64,000 bases of DNA from an uncultured Bacteroides sp. (lineage in GTDB: Bacteria > Bacteroidota > Bacteroidia > Bacteroidales > UBA932). The stretch is taken from positions 13,501 through 77,500 of the forward strand of contig UQQM01000006.1 in assembly GCA_900543205.1 (NCBI GenBank). Reading direction: 5' to 3'. Positions 18,880 to 27,966 of this stretch are shown here, piece by piece (within the stretch, counting starts at the first letter, position 1; each line of letters begins with the position of its first letter). Position numbers and translations under genes: made by a program. A model generated the notes under the pieces. It worked only from the letters and a program-made list of their open reading frames with translations, searched no databases and was not told the origin of the DNA.

Positions 18880-19444
18880 TATTCTGTCCTCCCTCATTTG
18901 AAGTCAAGGTTTCGAAGACCTTCAACGCATTGGATACGGCCAGAGCATAGGCGCGGGAAGTGATCGTGGAAGCCGTGATGGCGTCCACGTCTCCGCCGTC
19001 CTTCTTGACGGTCAGCGACTTCTCGGCGGGATTCCAGCCCTTGAACTGGTTGATGAATTTCTCATCGGTCTGGCATTTCGCCCCGAGGCCGGGAGTCTCG
19101 CTCTGTGAGAGCACCGTGGTGTTGTGGATGATGCCGTCGCCGGTAATTCCCACCATCACGGTCACGGGGCCGCTGAAGCCGTTGGACGCAGAAATCACCG
19201 CATATCCGACTTCGGGCACCTTATAATAGGAATACTCCGTTCCGTCAACGGTCACGGAGCCTTCCACGGCATCGGTCTCAAAAGGCGGAAGAACCTTCGC
19301 GATCGACGCATTGGTCTTGGCCACCTGGGCCTCGGATATAGGCTCGGCGGTTATCGCGTATGCGCCTCCCAACACGGCGGAGCACACGAGGCAGACCGCC
19401 GACAGGCAAAGCACCATGTTACGAAGTGTAGACTTTGCAGGCAT
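18872..19444 (-). CDS. rnfG: Rnf electron transport complex subunit G (FMN-binding)
   Basis: 190 aa: one N-terminal membrane helix, then a periplasmic FMN-binding domain. The flavinylation motif is DAITAST, with the likely FMN-bearing Thr at residue 160. The family's GLGAKCQTDEKFINQFKGW segment is present. RnfG passes electrons on the periplasmic side between RnfD and the membrane iron centre. Flavinylation needs an ApbE transferase, which is not in this window. Confidence 0.94.
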   Translation of the reverse strand: MPAKSTLRNMVLCLSAVCLVCSAVLGGAYAITAEPISEAQVAKTNASIAKVLPPFETDAVEGSVTVDGTEYSYYKVPEVGYAVISASNGFSGPVTVMVGITGDGIIHNTTVLSQSETPGLGAKCQTDEKFINQFKGWNPAEKSLTVKKDGGDVDAITASTITSRAYALAVSNALKVFETLTSNEGGQNNE

Positions 19445-19447
19445 AGC

Positions 19448-20431
19448 TTAATTCCTCCCGTATTTTTTCTGATGGCACCACTTGTTGAGAAGAGGAACCA
19501 CGCAGTTCATGATCAGTATGGCGAACGAAACGCCCTCGGGATATGAGCCGAAATAGCGTATCATCATAACGATGAAGCCTATGCCTATACCGTAGATGAT
19601 TCCGCCGGTGCGGCTCATCGGAGAGGTCACATAGTCGGTGGCCATGAAGCAGGCACCGAGTATCAGGCCTCCTGTCTTGAGATTGAACAGCACCCCGGTG
19701 TAGGCGGCAGGGTCAATCGAGTTGAAAATCAGCGAAATCACTGCCACGGTCGCGAAGATGCTCAGAGGTATCCATATCTTGACCACCTTGCGGACCAGCA
19801 GATAGACGAAACCCAGCAACAGTGCGATTGCCGAAATCTCGCCGGCGGAGCCACCGATATCCCTGAGCAGCACTGACCAGGTATATCCGTTGGCATCCAT
19901 GAACTCGGGTATGCTGGAGCCCGAGAGCAGGGCCTCCTTGAGGGCGCTCAACGGGGTCGAACCTGAAACCGCGTCCACGCTCTGCATGAAACCGGACGGC
20001 ATGGTCCAGTCGGTCATGTAGGTCGGGAACGAAATCAGCAGGAACACGCGGCCCGTGATGGCTGGGTTGAACACGTTCTGGCCAAGTCCTCCGAAGGTCA
20101 TCTTGGCGACTCCGATGGCGACCAGCGCGCCGATGAACACTATCCACCAGGGTGTGGTAGCGGGAAGGTTCATGGCCAGCAGAAGTCCGGTCACGACGGC
20201 CGACAGGTCTGCAATGGTGGAAGGCCTGTGGAGCAGCCACTTGGTGATGGCCCACTCAATAAGTACGCAGGACGCCACGCTGACGCCGAGCACCAGCAGC
20301 TCGCTCCAGCCGTAGAACAGCACGGACACGAGTATCGCCGGGGCCAGCGCAATAATCACATCCCTCATGATGACGGACGTGGAAGTCTTTGCGTGTATGT
20401 GCGGAGACGGTGAAACTAATAATTTTTCCAT
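19448..20431 (-). CDS. rnfD: Rnf electron transport complex subunit D
   Basis: 327 aa, polytopic, NqrB/RnfD family. A conserved SGSTP motif holds the Thr (residue 159) expected to carry covalent FMN. FGGLGQNVFNPA is the family signature. It starts 12 bp after rnfC and ends 3 bp before rnfG. Confidence 0.95.
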   Translation of the reverse strand: MEKLLVSPSPHIHAKTSTSVIMRDVIIALAPAILVSVLFYGWSELLVLGVSVASCVLIEWAITKWLLHRPSTIADLSAVVTGLLLAMNLPATTPWWIVFIGALVAIGVAKMTFGGLGQNVFNPAITGRVFLLISFPTYMTDWTMPSGFMQSVDAVSGSTPLSALKEALLSGSSIPEFMDANGYTWSVLLRDIGGSAGEISAIALLLGFVYLLVRKVVKIWIPLSIFATVAVISLIFNSIDPAAYTGVLFNLKTGGLILGACFMATDYVTSPMSRTGGIIYGIGIGFIVMMIRYFGSYPEGVSFAILIMNCVVPLLNKWCHQKKYGRN

Positions 20432-20443
20432 ATCGCTTACTTT

Positions 20444-21817
20444 CTATTTTACAGCCTCGGCGGCAGCCTTGACGGCTGCGGCGCGCGCACGGATGATACC
20501 CATCACCTGAACCTTCGCCTGGCGGATGTTGTCGAGCAGAGGGATATAGGCGGGACAGCTGTAGAGGCAGCATCCGCATTCTATGCAGTCCTGCACCGCG
20601 TTCTTCTCCAGTCCGTCGGTGTCGCCGGCCTTGTAGAGGCGGTTGAGCAGGAAAGGCTCGAGCCCCATGGGGCAGGCGTCGGAGCACTTGCCGCAGCGTA
20701 TGCAGTTGCTCTGCTCATGGCGCCTGGTGGCAGCCTCGCTCAGGTACAGGATGGAAGACGAACCCTTGACAGTGGTCGAGTCGATGTTGCTTATGGCCTT
20801 TCCCATCATGGGGCCGCCGCTGATGAGCTTCGCGGCGCCCTCGGGGATTCCTCCGGCCTGTTCGATTATGAACGAAAGCGGGGTGCCTATGCGGAAAAGG
20901 TAGTTATGCTGCTTCTCCACGGGCAGGCAGTCTCCGGTCACGGTCAGAGTGTTGGTGATCAGCGGCTTGTTCTTCTGCACGGCCTCATAGACGGCCAGTG
21001 CGGTGGCCACGTTCTGAACCACGGCGCCCGCGTCGATGGGCAGGCAGCCGGAACGCACCTGACGGTGCAGTACCGCATCGATGAGCTGCTTCTCCCCTCC
21101 CTGCGGATAACGCTTCTTGAGGGAGAGCACCTGGATGTCGGGATAGCCCAGCCTGGAGACGGACGCCTTTAGGGCCTCGATCGCCTCTGGCTTGTTCTCC
21201 TCGACTCCTATCACGCAGCGGCAGCCGAGCAGCTTCTGCATTATGGCGGCTCCGACCACTATCTCGTCGGGGCGCTCCACCATGATGCGGTAGTCGCTGG
21301 TCAGATAGGGCTCACACTCCGCACCGTTGATTATCAGGCAGTCGGCCACCTTGCCGGGAGCCGGGTTGAGCTTCACGTGTGTGGGGAAGGTTGCGCCTCC
21401 GAGTCCGACCACGCCTCCGGCCTTGATCTTCTCGAGTATCACGGCCTTGTCGGAGGGAATCTCGGTCACGAGCTTGTCGGAAAGGTCTATGCCTTCTGCC
21501 CACTCGTCACCCTCGACGGTGATTTCGATATGCTGCACGGGCTTGCCGGCCAGATCCTTGCGCTCCGCGATGCCCTTGACCGTTCCGGACACGGGCGAAT
21601 GGATGAACGCGGACACGAATCCTCCGGGCTCGGCTATCACCTGTCCGACCTTCACCTTGTCGCCGGCGGCGACCACGGGCTTCGCCGGAGCGCCGATGTG
21701 CTGCGACATGGACACGTAGACGGTCGGGGGAAGGGGAAGAGTCTCGATGGCGCAGTTCCTCGAAATCTTGTTGTCATCGGGGTGTACGCCACCTATTCTG
21801 AATGTTATCTTACTCAT
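20444..21817 (-). CDS. rnfC: Rnf electron transport complex subunit C (NADH-binding, 4Fe-4S)
   Basis: 457 aa. The N-terminal part has the RnfC barrel-sandwich domain and the NADH/FMN Rossmann-like domain (GGVVGLGGATFPTHVKLNP). The C-terminal part has two ferredoxin-type clusters, CIRCGKCSDACP and CIECGCCLYSCP. This soluble subunit exchanges electrons with NAD+. It overlaps rnfB by 8 bp, indicating coupled translation. Confidence 0.95.
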   Translation of the reverse strand: MSKITFRIGGVHPDDNKISRNCAIETLPLPPTVYVSMSQHIGAPAKPVVAAGDKVKVGQVIAEPGGFVSAFIHSPVSGTVKGIAERKDLAGKPVQHIEITVEGDEWAEGIDLSDKLVTEIPSDKAVILEKIKAGGVVGLGGATFPTHVKLNPAPGKVADCLIINGAECEPYLTSDYRIMVERPDEIVVGAAIMQKLLGCRCVIGVEENKPEAIEALKASVSRLGYPDIQVLSLKKRYPQGGEKQLIDAVLHRQVRSGCLPIDAGAVVQNVATALAVYEAVQKNKPLITNTLTVTGDCLPVEKQHNYLFRIGTPLSFIIEQAGGIPEGAAKLISGGPMMGKAISNIDSTTVKGSSSILYLSEAATRRHEQSNCIRCGKCSDACPMGLEPFLLNRLYKAGDTDGLEKNAVQDCIECGCCLYSCPAYIPLLDNIRQAKVQVMGIIRARAAAVKAAAEAVK

Positions 21818-22841
21818 TTGCGGCCTCCTTTTTTTCTTTGTTCACTTTCGTCGCATCCTCCGGAGCAGCAGGCTTCTCTGCAGCGGCAGCAGGCTTCGCA
21901 GTTGCTGCGGGCTTTGCGAGAGCGGCGGCAGGCTTTTCAACCGGAGCTGCCGGCTTAGGTGCAACGGGCTTCTCCACCGGTGCGGCAGCAGGTTTGGCAG
22001 CGGCGGCAGGCTTGGCCGGAAGTACCGGGAAGTTCACCGCATGGATGGCACCGGTCGGGCACTCGGCCACGCACTTCTTGCAGAGCTTGCACTTCGTGAA
22101 GTCGATGTACGCCAGATTGTTCTCAACGGTAATCGCGCCGTGCGGGCAGACCTTGGCGCACTTTCCGCAGCCTATGCAGGCGGCGGTGCAGGCCTTGCGT
22201 GCCACGCCTCCCTTGTCCTTGTTGATGCAGGACACGAAGACCCTCATGGAGCGGGGTCCCTTGTTGCGCAGCTCGATCACGCCCTTGGGGCAGGCCCGGA
22301 CGCAGGCGCCGCAGGCGGTGCACTTGCTCTCGTCAACCACGGGGAGCCCGGTCTCGGGATCCATGGAGATGGCTCCGAACTGGCAGGCCTCCACGCAGTC
22401 TCCGCAGCCAAGGCAGCCGTACGAGCATCCCGTATCGCCGCTGTAGAGCGCCGCTTTCACCTTGCAGGACTGCACCCCGTCATAGACATTGGTGCGGGGC
22501 CGGTTCGCGCAGCTTCCGTTGCAGCGCACCACAGCCACCTGAGGCGCCTTTTCCTTGACCTCATAGCCGAGAATCCCGGCCACTTTCTTCATCACGTCAT
22601 TGCCTCCCACCGGACAGAACATACTGTCGAGATTGGGAGCCTTGACGGCCGCGTCGGCAAACGCGCGACAGCCGGCAAATCCGCATCCGCCGCAGTTTGC
22701 ACCGGGCATCACCTTCTCCACCTCATCTATGCGCGGGTCTTCCTCGACCTTGAACTTCTTGGCCACCCAGTAGAGGACCAGGGCAAGGACAAGTCCGACG
22801 AGCGTAAGGATTACGATGGTCAGGATAACAGTGTTTGTCAT
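21810..22841 (-). CDS. rnfB: Rnf electron transport complex subunit B (polyferredoxin) with Ala/Pro/Lys-rich tail
   Basis: 343 aa. An N-terminal membrane helix is followed by the RnfB-type cluster (CGGCGFAGC, with a further Cys in FCPVGG). Four more 4Fe-4S motifs follow (CLGCGDCVEAC, CTACGACVRAC, CIGCGKCAKVC, CKLCKKCVAEC). This subunit takes electrons from ferredoxin. The last ~75 residues are a low-complexity tail of KPAA/EKPAAP repeats that the core family lacks. The start codon shares one base with the rseC stop (TAATG). Confidence 0.94.
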   Translation of the reverse strand: MTNTVILTIVILTLVGLVLALVLYWVAKKFKVEEDPRIDEVEKVMPGANCGGCGFAGCRAFADAAVKAPNLDSMFCPVGGNDVMKKVAGILGYEVKEKAPQVAVVRCNGSCANRPRTNVYDGVQSCKVKAALYSGDTGCSYGCLGCGDCVEACQFGAISMDPETGLPVVDESKCTACGACVRACPKGVIELRNKGPRSMRVFVSCINKDKGGVARKACTAACIGCGKCAKVCPHGAITVENNLAYIDFTKCKLCKKCVAECPTGAIHAVNFPVLPAKPAAAAKPAAAPVEKPVAPKPAAPVEKPAAALAKPAATAKPAAAAEKPAAPEDATKVNKEKKEAANE

Positions 22842-23260
22842 TATTTCTTGATGTTAAAGATATATTCGTTCCTGAGCCTGCCGCGCATCAGCCACAGGCA
22901 GAAATAGTACACGGCCACGGCCGCGATCGCCGCCAGCCCGGACCAGAGCTCCGGCACTCCGGCCGAAGTCAGCCCCAGCAGCGCCGCGACGAGTATCACG
23001 AGAGGAATCAGATATGCTAGGAACACGGCCTTGTGGCCCATCGAGGCCTTGAGGACAACGTCCACCTCGTCGCCGACCTTTATGTCCGACCAGCCGGAGG
23101 TGGGCAGTTCCACGACCTTCACCTTCGCATCGCCCAGGGAGCACAGCCCCTTGGCATGGCAGGCGCCGCAGGCGGATTCCGAAACTATCTCCACCCTGGT
23201 GATTTCGGGCGTGATGCTCACGACCTTGCCCCTATGTGATATTTCGCTACTCGAATTCAT
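22841..23260 (-). CDS. rseC: RseC/SoxR-reducing-system family membrane protein
   Basis: 139 aa. An N-terminal beta domain has the family's cysteine cluster (CGACHAKGLC), and two membrane helices follow (about residues 80-125). In Bacteroidota this gene regularly precedes rnfB and may help assemble or tune the Rnf complex; its exact role is not settled. The gene overlaps dnaB upstream by 14 bp and rnfB downstream by 1 bp. Confidence 0.9.
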   Translation of the reverse strand: MNSSSEISHRGKVVSITPEITRVEIVSESACGACHAKGLCSLGDAKVKVVELPTSGWSDIKVGDEVDVVLKASMGHKAVFLAYLIPLVILVAALLGLTSAGVPELWSGLAAIAAVAVYYFCLWLMRGRLRNEYIFNIKK

Positions 23261-24707
23261 TGTTCATCGCAGATTCTATGGGCATGTTCGCCGCCCTTAT
23301 GTCCAGAGTGTCGTCATCCTCCACGAAGCGCACCTGGTTGCCCTTGAAGCGCATGGGAATCTCGGTGGTCTGGCCGTTGCGGTGCTTCGCTATGATGATC
23401 TGGGTCTTTTCCTTCTCCTCCTCGCTCTCGCTCAGGCCCACGAAATCCGGGCGGTGTATGAAGATCACGAGGTCGGCGTCCTGCTCGATGGAACCCGACT
23501 CGCGCAGGTCGGAGAGCTGGGGCTTGCCTCCGCCGCCCATGCGGCTCTCGGCCATACGCCTGAGCTGCGACAACGCGATGATGGGCACGTTCAGCTCCTT
23601 CGCCGTGGCCTTCAGCGTGCGGGAGATGGCCGCCACCTCCTGCTCGCGCATTCCGCGCAGCTCGGGCGGGCCCTGCATCAGCTGCAGATAGTCCACGACT
23701 ATGAGCCTCACCCCCTTGTTCTTCACGAGGTTCTTGGCCTTGGTGCGGAACTCCATTATGGGAAGGCTGGGCGTGTCGTCGATATAGAGCGGAGCCTTCG
23801 CGAGGTCCTTGATCTTGTATTCCAGCTGCTCCCACTCGTAGTTCTCCAGCCTGGCGCCGCCCTTTATCTTGTCGGCGTCGAGGCCCGATTCGGAAATCAT
23901 CAGACGGGTCGCAAGCTGTATGACAGGCATCTCCAGCGAGAAGAAGGCCACCGGCATGTGGTGGTCCACAGCCGCGTTCCTCACTATGTTGAGCGAGAAG
24001 GCGGTCTTTCCCACGGAGGGGCGCGCCGCGAGGATTATGAGGTCCGAAGGCTGCCAGCCCATGGTCACGCGGTCTATGCTCACGAAGCCCGAGGGGACTC
24101 CGCTGAGGCCGCCGCAGTCCTGCATCTCCTCTATGCGCTTCATGGCGCTGTTGATGGCGTCGCCTATCGACTGCACCTCGTTGCGCACATTGGTCTGGAT
24201 GGCGTCGAAGATACGCGTCTGGGCCTTGTCTATCAGGTCGTCGACCTTTACGGACTCGTCGTAGGAGTCCTTGAGTATGCCGTAGGACGCGGTTATCAGG
24301 TCACGCTGTATGGTCTTCTGCTTGAGTATCTTGATGTAATACTCTATATGAGCGACCGAGCCGACCCTCTCCGAAAGGTTGGCGAGGACGACGGCTCCGC
24401 CTACGGCCTCCAGATTGCCGAGGGCCTTGAGCTTGGAAGTGACGGTGATGATATCCACCGACGTGTGCTCCGAAACCAGGGCGCACATCGCCTCGAATAT
24501 CATCTTATGCTTGGGGTCGTAGAAACAAGAGGCGGAGAGTTCCTCCATGGCCTGGTCGACGCACATGGGTTCCAGCAGCATCGCACCGAGGACCGCCTCC
24601 TCGACGTCCGGGGCCTGAGGAGGCTTGTTGCCCATCTCAAGCCCTATCGCTTCGAGATCCGGTTCCTGTTCCTTCCTGCGGGAGCCTCTTGTTTTCTGGA
24701 CGGGCAT
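23247..24707 (-). CDS. dnaB: Replicative DNA helicase DnaB
   Basis: 486 aa. The N-terminal DnaB domain (EEAVLGAMLLEP) is followed by the RecA-like motor with Walker A ARPSVGKTAF and Walker B LIVVDYLQLM, then the H4-like SQLRRMAESR and QDADLVIFIHR. It unwinds DNA at the replication fork as a hexamer. No intein is present. It lies between a zinc-ribbon gene and rseC with overlapping or abutting ends, so a replication gene and the Rnf genes appear to share a transcript. Confidence 0.97.
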   Translation of the reverse strand: MPVQKTRGSRRKEQEPDLEAIGLEMGNKPPQAPDVEEAVLGAMLLEPMCVDQAMEELSASCFYDPKHKMIFEAMCALVSEHTSVDIITVTSKLKALGNLEAVGGAVVLANLSERVGSVAHIEYYIKILKQKTIQRDLITASYGILKDSYDESVKVDDLIDKAQTRIFDAIQTNVRNEVQSIGDAINSAMKRIEEMQDCGGLSGVPSGFVSIDRVTMGWQPSDLIILAARPSVGKTAFSLNIVRNAAVDHHMPVAFFSLEMPVIQLATRLMISESGLDADKIKGGARLENYEWEQLEYKIKDLAKAPLYIDDTPSLPIMEFRTKAKNLVKNKGVRLIVVDYLQLMQGPPELRGMREQEVAAISRTLKATAKELNVPIIALSQLRRMAESRMGGGGKPQLSDLRESGSIEQDADLVIFIHRPDFVGLSESEEEKEKTQIIIAKHRNGQTTEIPMRFKGNQVRFVEDDDTLDIRAANMPIESAMNNEFE

Positions 24708-25540
24708 TAAATATCAGGATTGACTATGATACGGCCGCAATGCTCGCATATCACAAGCTTCTTTCCGGAAGCTATGTCTATCAGCCTCTGGGGAGTGATG
24801 GTATGGAAGCATCCTCCGCAGGCGTCGCCGCAGGTTCCGTCCTCGTTCCTGGGGAACAGGGTCACGACGGCGAGATGGTTGTGGGTGCTCTTGCGTATGC
24901 GCTCGTATGCGCTGAGCGTCCTTTCGTCAAGCTTGGAGGTGAAGGTCTTGCGCCTTTCCTCGAGGGCGCTCTCCTCCTTTGCGGTGGACTCCACTATCCC
25001 GGCGAGCTCGTTCTTCTTGGCCTCGAGGTCGGACTCGCGTATGGTGATGGCGTCGGCTATCCTGTCAAGGTCGGCCTTGCAGTTCTCGATGGCCTCCTTG
25101 GCCTCGCCTATGTTCTTCTGGGCGATTTCCTTGAGCAGGCCCTGGTTCTCGAGCTCCTTGTTGATGGAATCGTATTCGCGGCTGTTGGTGATGTTGTTCA
25201 GCTGGCTGCGGTACTTCTCCATCTCCTCCTCGAGCTCGGCTATCTGCCGCTTCGCATCCTCGATGTTCTGCTTGTAGCCCTCAATCATCTGCTCGGTGCG
25301 GGCGCGCCTGGCCTTCTGGGAATCGAGTTCGTTCTCCAGGTCGGCGACCTCCTCGGGAAGCTCGCCCCTGAGCTGCATGATCTTGTCAATCTCCATATCG
25401 GTGGCCTGAAGCTCGTAGAGAGTCTTCAGCTTCTCCTGAGCGACCTGCTCGCTCTCTGCAAAGTTCTTCTGCAGCGACACAAAGGTTTCGCGCTCGTCGA
25501 CGGGAGTCACGACCCTGGTCGTTTTCTTGGTAGTAGCCAT
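24707..25540 (-). CDS. Coiled-coil protein with C4-type zinc ribbon
   Basis: 277 aa. About 190 residues of long coiled coil precede a C-terminal zinc ribbon with two Cys pairs (CGDACGGC and CEHC). Proteins of this type (zf-RING_7/CdsZ family) are widespread in bacteria and thought to bind nucleic acid or ribosome-related partners, but the function is not established. The stop shares one base with the dnaB start at 24707, so the two genes are probably translationally coupled. Confidence 0.85.
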   Translation of the reverse strand: MATTKKTTRVVTPVDERETFVSLQKNFAESEQVAQEKLKTLYELQATDMEIDKIMQLRGELPEEVADLENELDSQKARRARTEQMIEGYKQNIEDAKRQIAELEEEMEKYRSQLNNITNSREYDSINKELENQGLLKEIAQKNIGEAKEAIENCKADLDRIADAITIRESDLEAKKNELAGIVESTAKEESALEERRKTFTSKLDERTLSAYERIRKSTHNHLAVVTLFPRNEDGTCGDACGGCFHTITPQRLIDIASGKKLVICEHCGRIIVNPDI

Positions 25541-25594
25541 ATTCTATAGAATGTTTTTATTCAGCACAATAGCGCATCCGGAAGATGCGAACTG

Positions 25595-25602
25595 CAAAGT
25601 TA
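25595..25602 (-). promoter_or_regulatory. Candidate promoter -7 for the zinc-ribbon/dnaB/rnf run
   Basis: TAACTTTG on the minus strand matches TAnnTTTG and ends 55 bp before the zinc-ribbon start codon. It overlaps the end of the MerR-like gene. No clear -33 was seen. Confidence 0.45.
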
Positions 25603-25917
25603 TGAATTTTTTTTGATTTCTTCGAGACGGCTGCGGATGTTTTTGAGACGCTCCAGCACCTTGACGCGCCTCTCCGTCTCCGTCCTGTCGGCCTCCAGCT
25701 GCTTCGCGGCGCCCTTCAGGGTCATGCCCTTGACCCTTACAAGGAAATGTATCTGCCTGAGGGCCTCCACGTCGGAAGCCGTGAAGAGCCTGTTGCCCTT
25801 GGCGTTGCGCGCCGGGCGGACGAGTTCCGGGAAGCCGTCGGCCCACGACCTCACCAGGGGGACGCTCTCGCCGAGCATCTCCGCCACCTCCCCTATGGTC
25901 CAGTACAGCTTTTCCAT
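25600..25917 (-). CDS. MerR-family transcriptional regulator
   Basis: 105 aa. A winged helix-turn-helix of MerR type (YWTIGEVAEMLGESVPLVRS, then RLFTASDVEALRQI) is followed by a short helical dimerisation tail. There is no effector domain or cysteine sensor, as in the short MerR-like proteins common in Bacteroidota. The start codon shares one base with the stop of the preceding M23 gene (TGATG). Targets are unknown. Confidence 0.88.
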   Translation of the reverse strand: MEKLYWTIGEVAEMLGESVPLVRSWADGFPELVRPARNAKGNRLFTASDVEALRQIHFLVRVKGMTLKGAAKQLEADRTETERRVKVLERLKNIRSRLEEIKKNS

Positions 25918-26891
25918 CAGTCCATCGATTGCTGGGTGTTTGACGACATATAGAGCATGTTTGCATATTCCGACGGCGTCACCGACCCGAAGAAATAGTT
26001 GATGGGGTCGAGAGTCTTCCCGTCCAGGCGCAGCTCGTAGTGCAGGTGAGGGGCGAAGGAGTTCCCGCTCATGCCCACCGTGCCTATCTGCTGCCCGGCC
26101 TTCACCTTCTGGCCCCTGCGTACGGACGCGCTTTCCAGATGGGCGTACACGCTCACGTAGCCTCCCTCATGGACTATCTCCACGGCGCGCCCCGACTTCT
26201 TCGTCGAGCTCACGTCGCCCACCTCACCGTCGGCCGAAGCGTACACGGGCGTGCCCCTCAGCACGATGAAGTCGAGGCCCTCGTGCCACACGTAGGCCTT
26301 GAAGAACGGATCCAGCCTGCTGCCCACCGAAGCCCCTATCTGGGGGAACGAGATGTTCTCGAGCGGGAGCTTCATCGGAGGCCGCACCCTGCCGGTATCG
26401 GAAAGGGCGGCGAATATCCTGCCGAACGCGGCATCCACGTCTTCCTTCTTCCGCATCAGGCTGTCGGCCTTGTCGCGCGTGTACGCGGTCAGCTGCTCGT
26501 CGGGTATGGTGTCGCTCGCGAACAGGAAGCTCAGGCGCCCTGTCGGGTCGAGGTCGGGCGCCTCGGTGTGGAAGACCTGCTCGTAGATTTCGTTGTCCTT
26601 GTGCTGAAGCCCGGCCACGGCGTCGCGTATCATCTCGGCACGCGGCTGGAGCTCCGGATATATGCGCTCGTACATGCGTATCTCGTGACGCAGCCTCCTT
26701 TCGGTGTCGGTGCGGAAGAAAAGCGCGAAGACCGCATAGGCGAGCACGGCCGCGAAGACGGTCATCATCAGGTAGGCGAACAGATAGCGGAGCACCCTGC
26801 CGAAATTATGGCGCACCTTGCGGAAGCTGAAGCTCCTGATGTCGAACTCCAGCACCCTGCGGACGCCGCGTCTGAAATCACCTGCCGCCAT
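25917..26891 (-). CDS. M23-family metallopeptidase, membrane-anchored
   Basis: 324 aa. One membrane helix near residues 35-60 is followed by a coiled-coil stalk and a LytM-type domain with zinc ligands in HEGLDF and HLHYE. It should act on peptidoglycan cross-links in the periplasm, or on envelope proteins. It overlaps the upstream M23 gene by 14 bp, and the two proteins look like tandem paralogues. Confidence 0.92.
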   Translation of the reverse strand: MAAGDFRRGVRRVLEFDIRSFSFRKVRHNFGRVLRYLFAYLMMTVFAAVLAYAVFALFFRTDTERRLRHEIRMYERIYPELQPRAEMIRDAVAGLQHKDNEIYEQVFHTEAPDLDPTGRLSFLFASDTIPDEQLTAYTRDKADSLMRKKEDVDAAFGRIFAALSDTGRVRPPMKLPLENISFPQIGASVGSRLDPFFKAYVWHEGLDFIVLRGTPVYASADGEVGDVSSTKKSGRAVEIVHEGGYVSVYAHLESASVRRGQKVKAGQQIGTVGMSGNSFAPHLHYELRLDGKTLDPINYFFGSVTPSEYANMLYMSSNTQQSMD

Positions 26892-27906
26892 TCTCCGCCC
26901 TCCCCCTGCGCAGCAGCTCCATGGTGCTCATCCTGTGTCCGTCCTCATATTCCTCGCGCCGGCGGTCCACCATGGCCTGATATTCCTCGACCGGCATGTC
27001 TATGTCCATGTAGTTCATCGGGTTCACGCGCCCGCCCATATAGATGACCTCATAGTGGAGGTGCGGCCCGGTGGACTTGCCGGTGTTGCCCAGCGTACCT
27101 ATGCGGTCGCCCCTGTGCACCTTCATGCCCTCGGCCACCTCGATGGTGTTGAGATGGGCGTAGCGCGTCTCGTAGCCGTAGCCGTGGTCCAGGACTATCT
27201 CGTTGCCGTAGCCACGGTACTGGAAGGTCACCTTCTCCACCACGGCGTCGCCGGTGGCGTAGACGGGATTGCCCACGAAGGACGCGAAATCCTGGCCCTG
27301 ATGGCGGCGGCTGTCGCCGTAGACGGGGTCGGTCCTGTAGCCGAAGCGGCTGGAGAGGAAGAAGGTCCCGGGTTCGGGCAGGATGGGAGGCACGTTGGGC
27401 ACGCACGACATCATGTCGCCCGACTGCACGGCCGCCTGCGAAACCTCATTGAGGGACTTGCTGTTCACGTAGACGCGCTTCATCAGGGCGTCTGTCCGCA
27501 GCACGGTGCGCTTGAGCATGGAGTTCGCCCCCAGCCGCTCGAGCTCGGCATAGCGGTTCACCCCTTCAAGCCCGGAATGCCTGACGGCCTCGGGCACGGG
27601 CGAAAGTCCGTAGATGGAGCGGTACACGTCGTCGTCGCGGCTCTCGATTCCGTACAGCGCCCGCTCGCTCCTGTCCAGTTCGGTGTTCAGCACGTTTATC
27701 CTGGCCTCCAGCTGGGCATGGCGACGCTTCAGCAGGGCAGTCTTCGGGAGGTCGAGCCCGAGCATCGACACATAGAGCCAGAAATAGAAGCACACCAGAC
27801 CCGCGCCCAGCAGGACCAGCAGCACCGCGCGGAGCGGCCTGCGGAATCTGGGTTCGGACGGAGAGTCGTATGTCAGCGTTTCCGGATTGAGAACATATTT
27901 CGCCAT
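26878..27906 (-). CDS. M23-family metallopeptidase, membrane-anchored (tandem paralogue)
   Basis: 342 aa from the ATG at 27906 (MAKYVLNPETL). The open frame extends further up, but only across the divergent promoter region and the alaS start, so the longer form is rejected. A membrane helix (about residues 25-45), a coiled-coil segment and a LytM domain follow, with HQGQDF and HLHYE as zinc-ligand motifs. It is the first gene of the minus-strand run, divergent from alaS. Confidence 0.92.
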   Translation of the reverse strand: MAKYVLNPETLTYDSPSEPRFRRPLRAVLLVLLGAGLVCFYFWLYVSMLGLDLPKTALLKRRHAQLEARINVLNTELDRSERALYGIESRDDDVYRSIYGLSPVPEAVRHSGLEGVNRYAELERLGANSMLKRTVLRTDALMKRVYVNSKSLNEVSQAAVQSGDMMSCVPNVPPILPEPGTFFLSSRFGYRTDPVYGDSRRHQGQDFASFVGNPVYATGDAVVEKVTFQYRGYGNEIVLDHGYGYETRYAHLNTIEVAEGMKVHRGDRIGTLGNTGKSTGPHLHYEVIYMGGRVNPMNYMDIDMPVEEYQAMVDRRREEYEDGHRMSTMELLRRGRAENGGR

Positions 27907-27913
27907 ATCCGTG

Positions 27914-27921
27914 CAAAAATA
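27914..27921 (-). promoter_or_regulatory. Candidate -7 element for the M23 gene; transcript nearly leaderless
   Basis: TATTTTTG on the minus strand matches TAnnTTTG exactly and ends only seven bases before the ATG at 27906. If used, the mRNA would have almost no 5' leader. Confidence 0.45.
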
Positions 27922-27933
27922 GGGATTTTTCTG

Positions 27934-27941
27934 TAATTTTG
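27934..27941 (+). promoter_or_regulatory. Candidate -7 element for alaS
   Basis: TAATTTTG matches TAnnTTTG exactly, 25 bp before the alaS ATG. With the minus-strand element at 27914-27921 it makes a compact divergent promoter. Confidence 0.5.
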
Positions 27942-27966
27942 CGGTTCGTTCACATATTGAATTACT

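Noticed and set aside
23031..24710. 559-codon open frame antisense to dnaB
   Set aside because: It mirrors dnaB codons and is His/Leu/Arg-rich with no family features.
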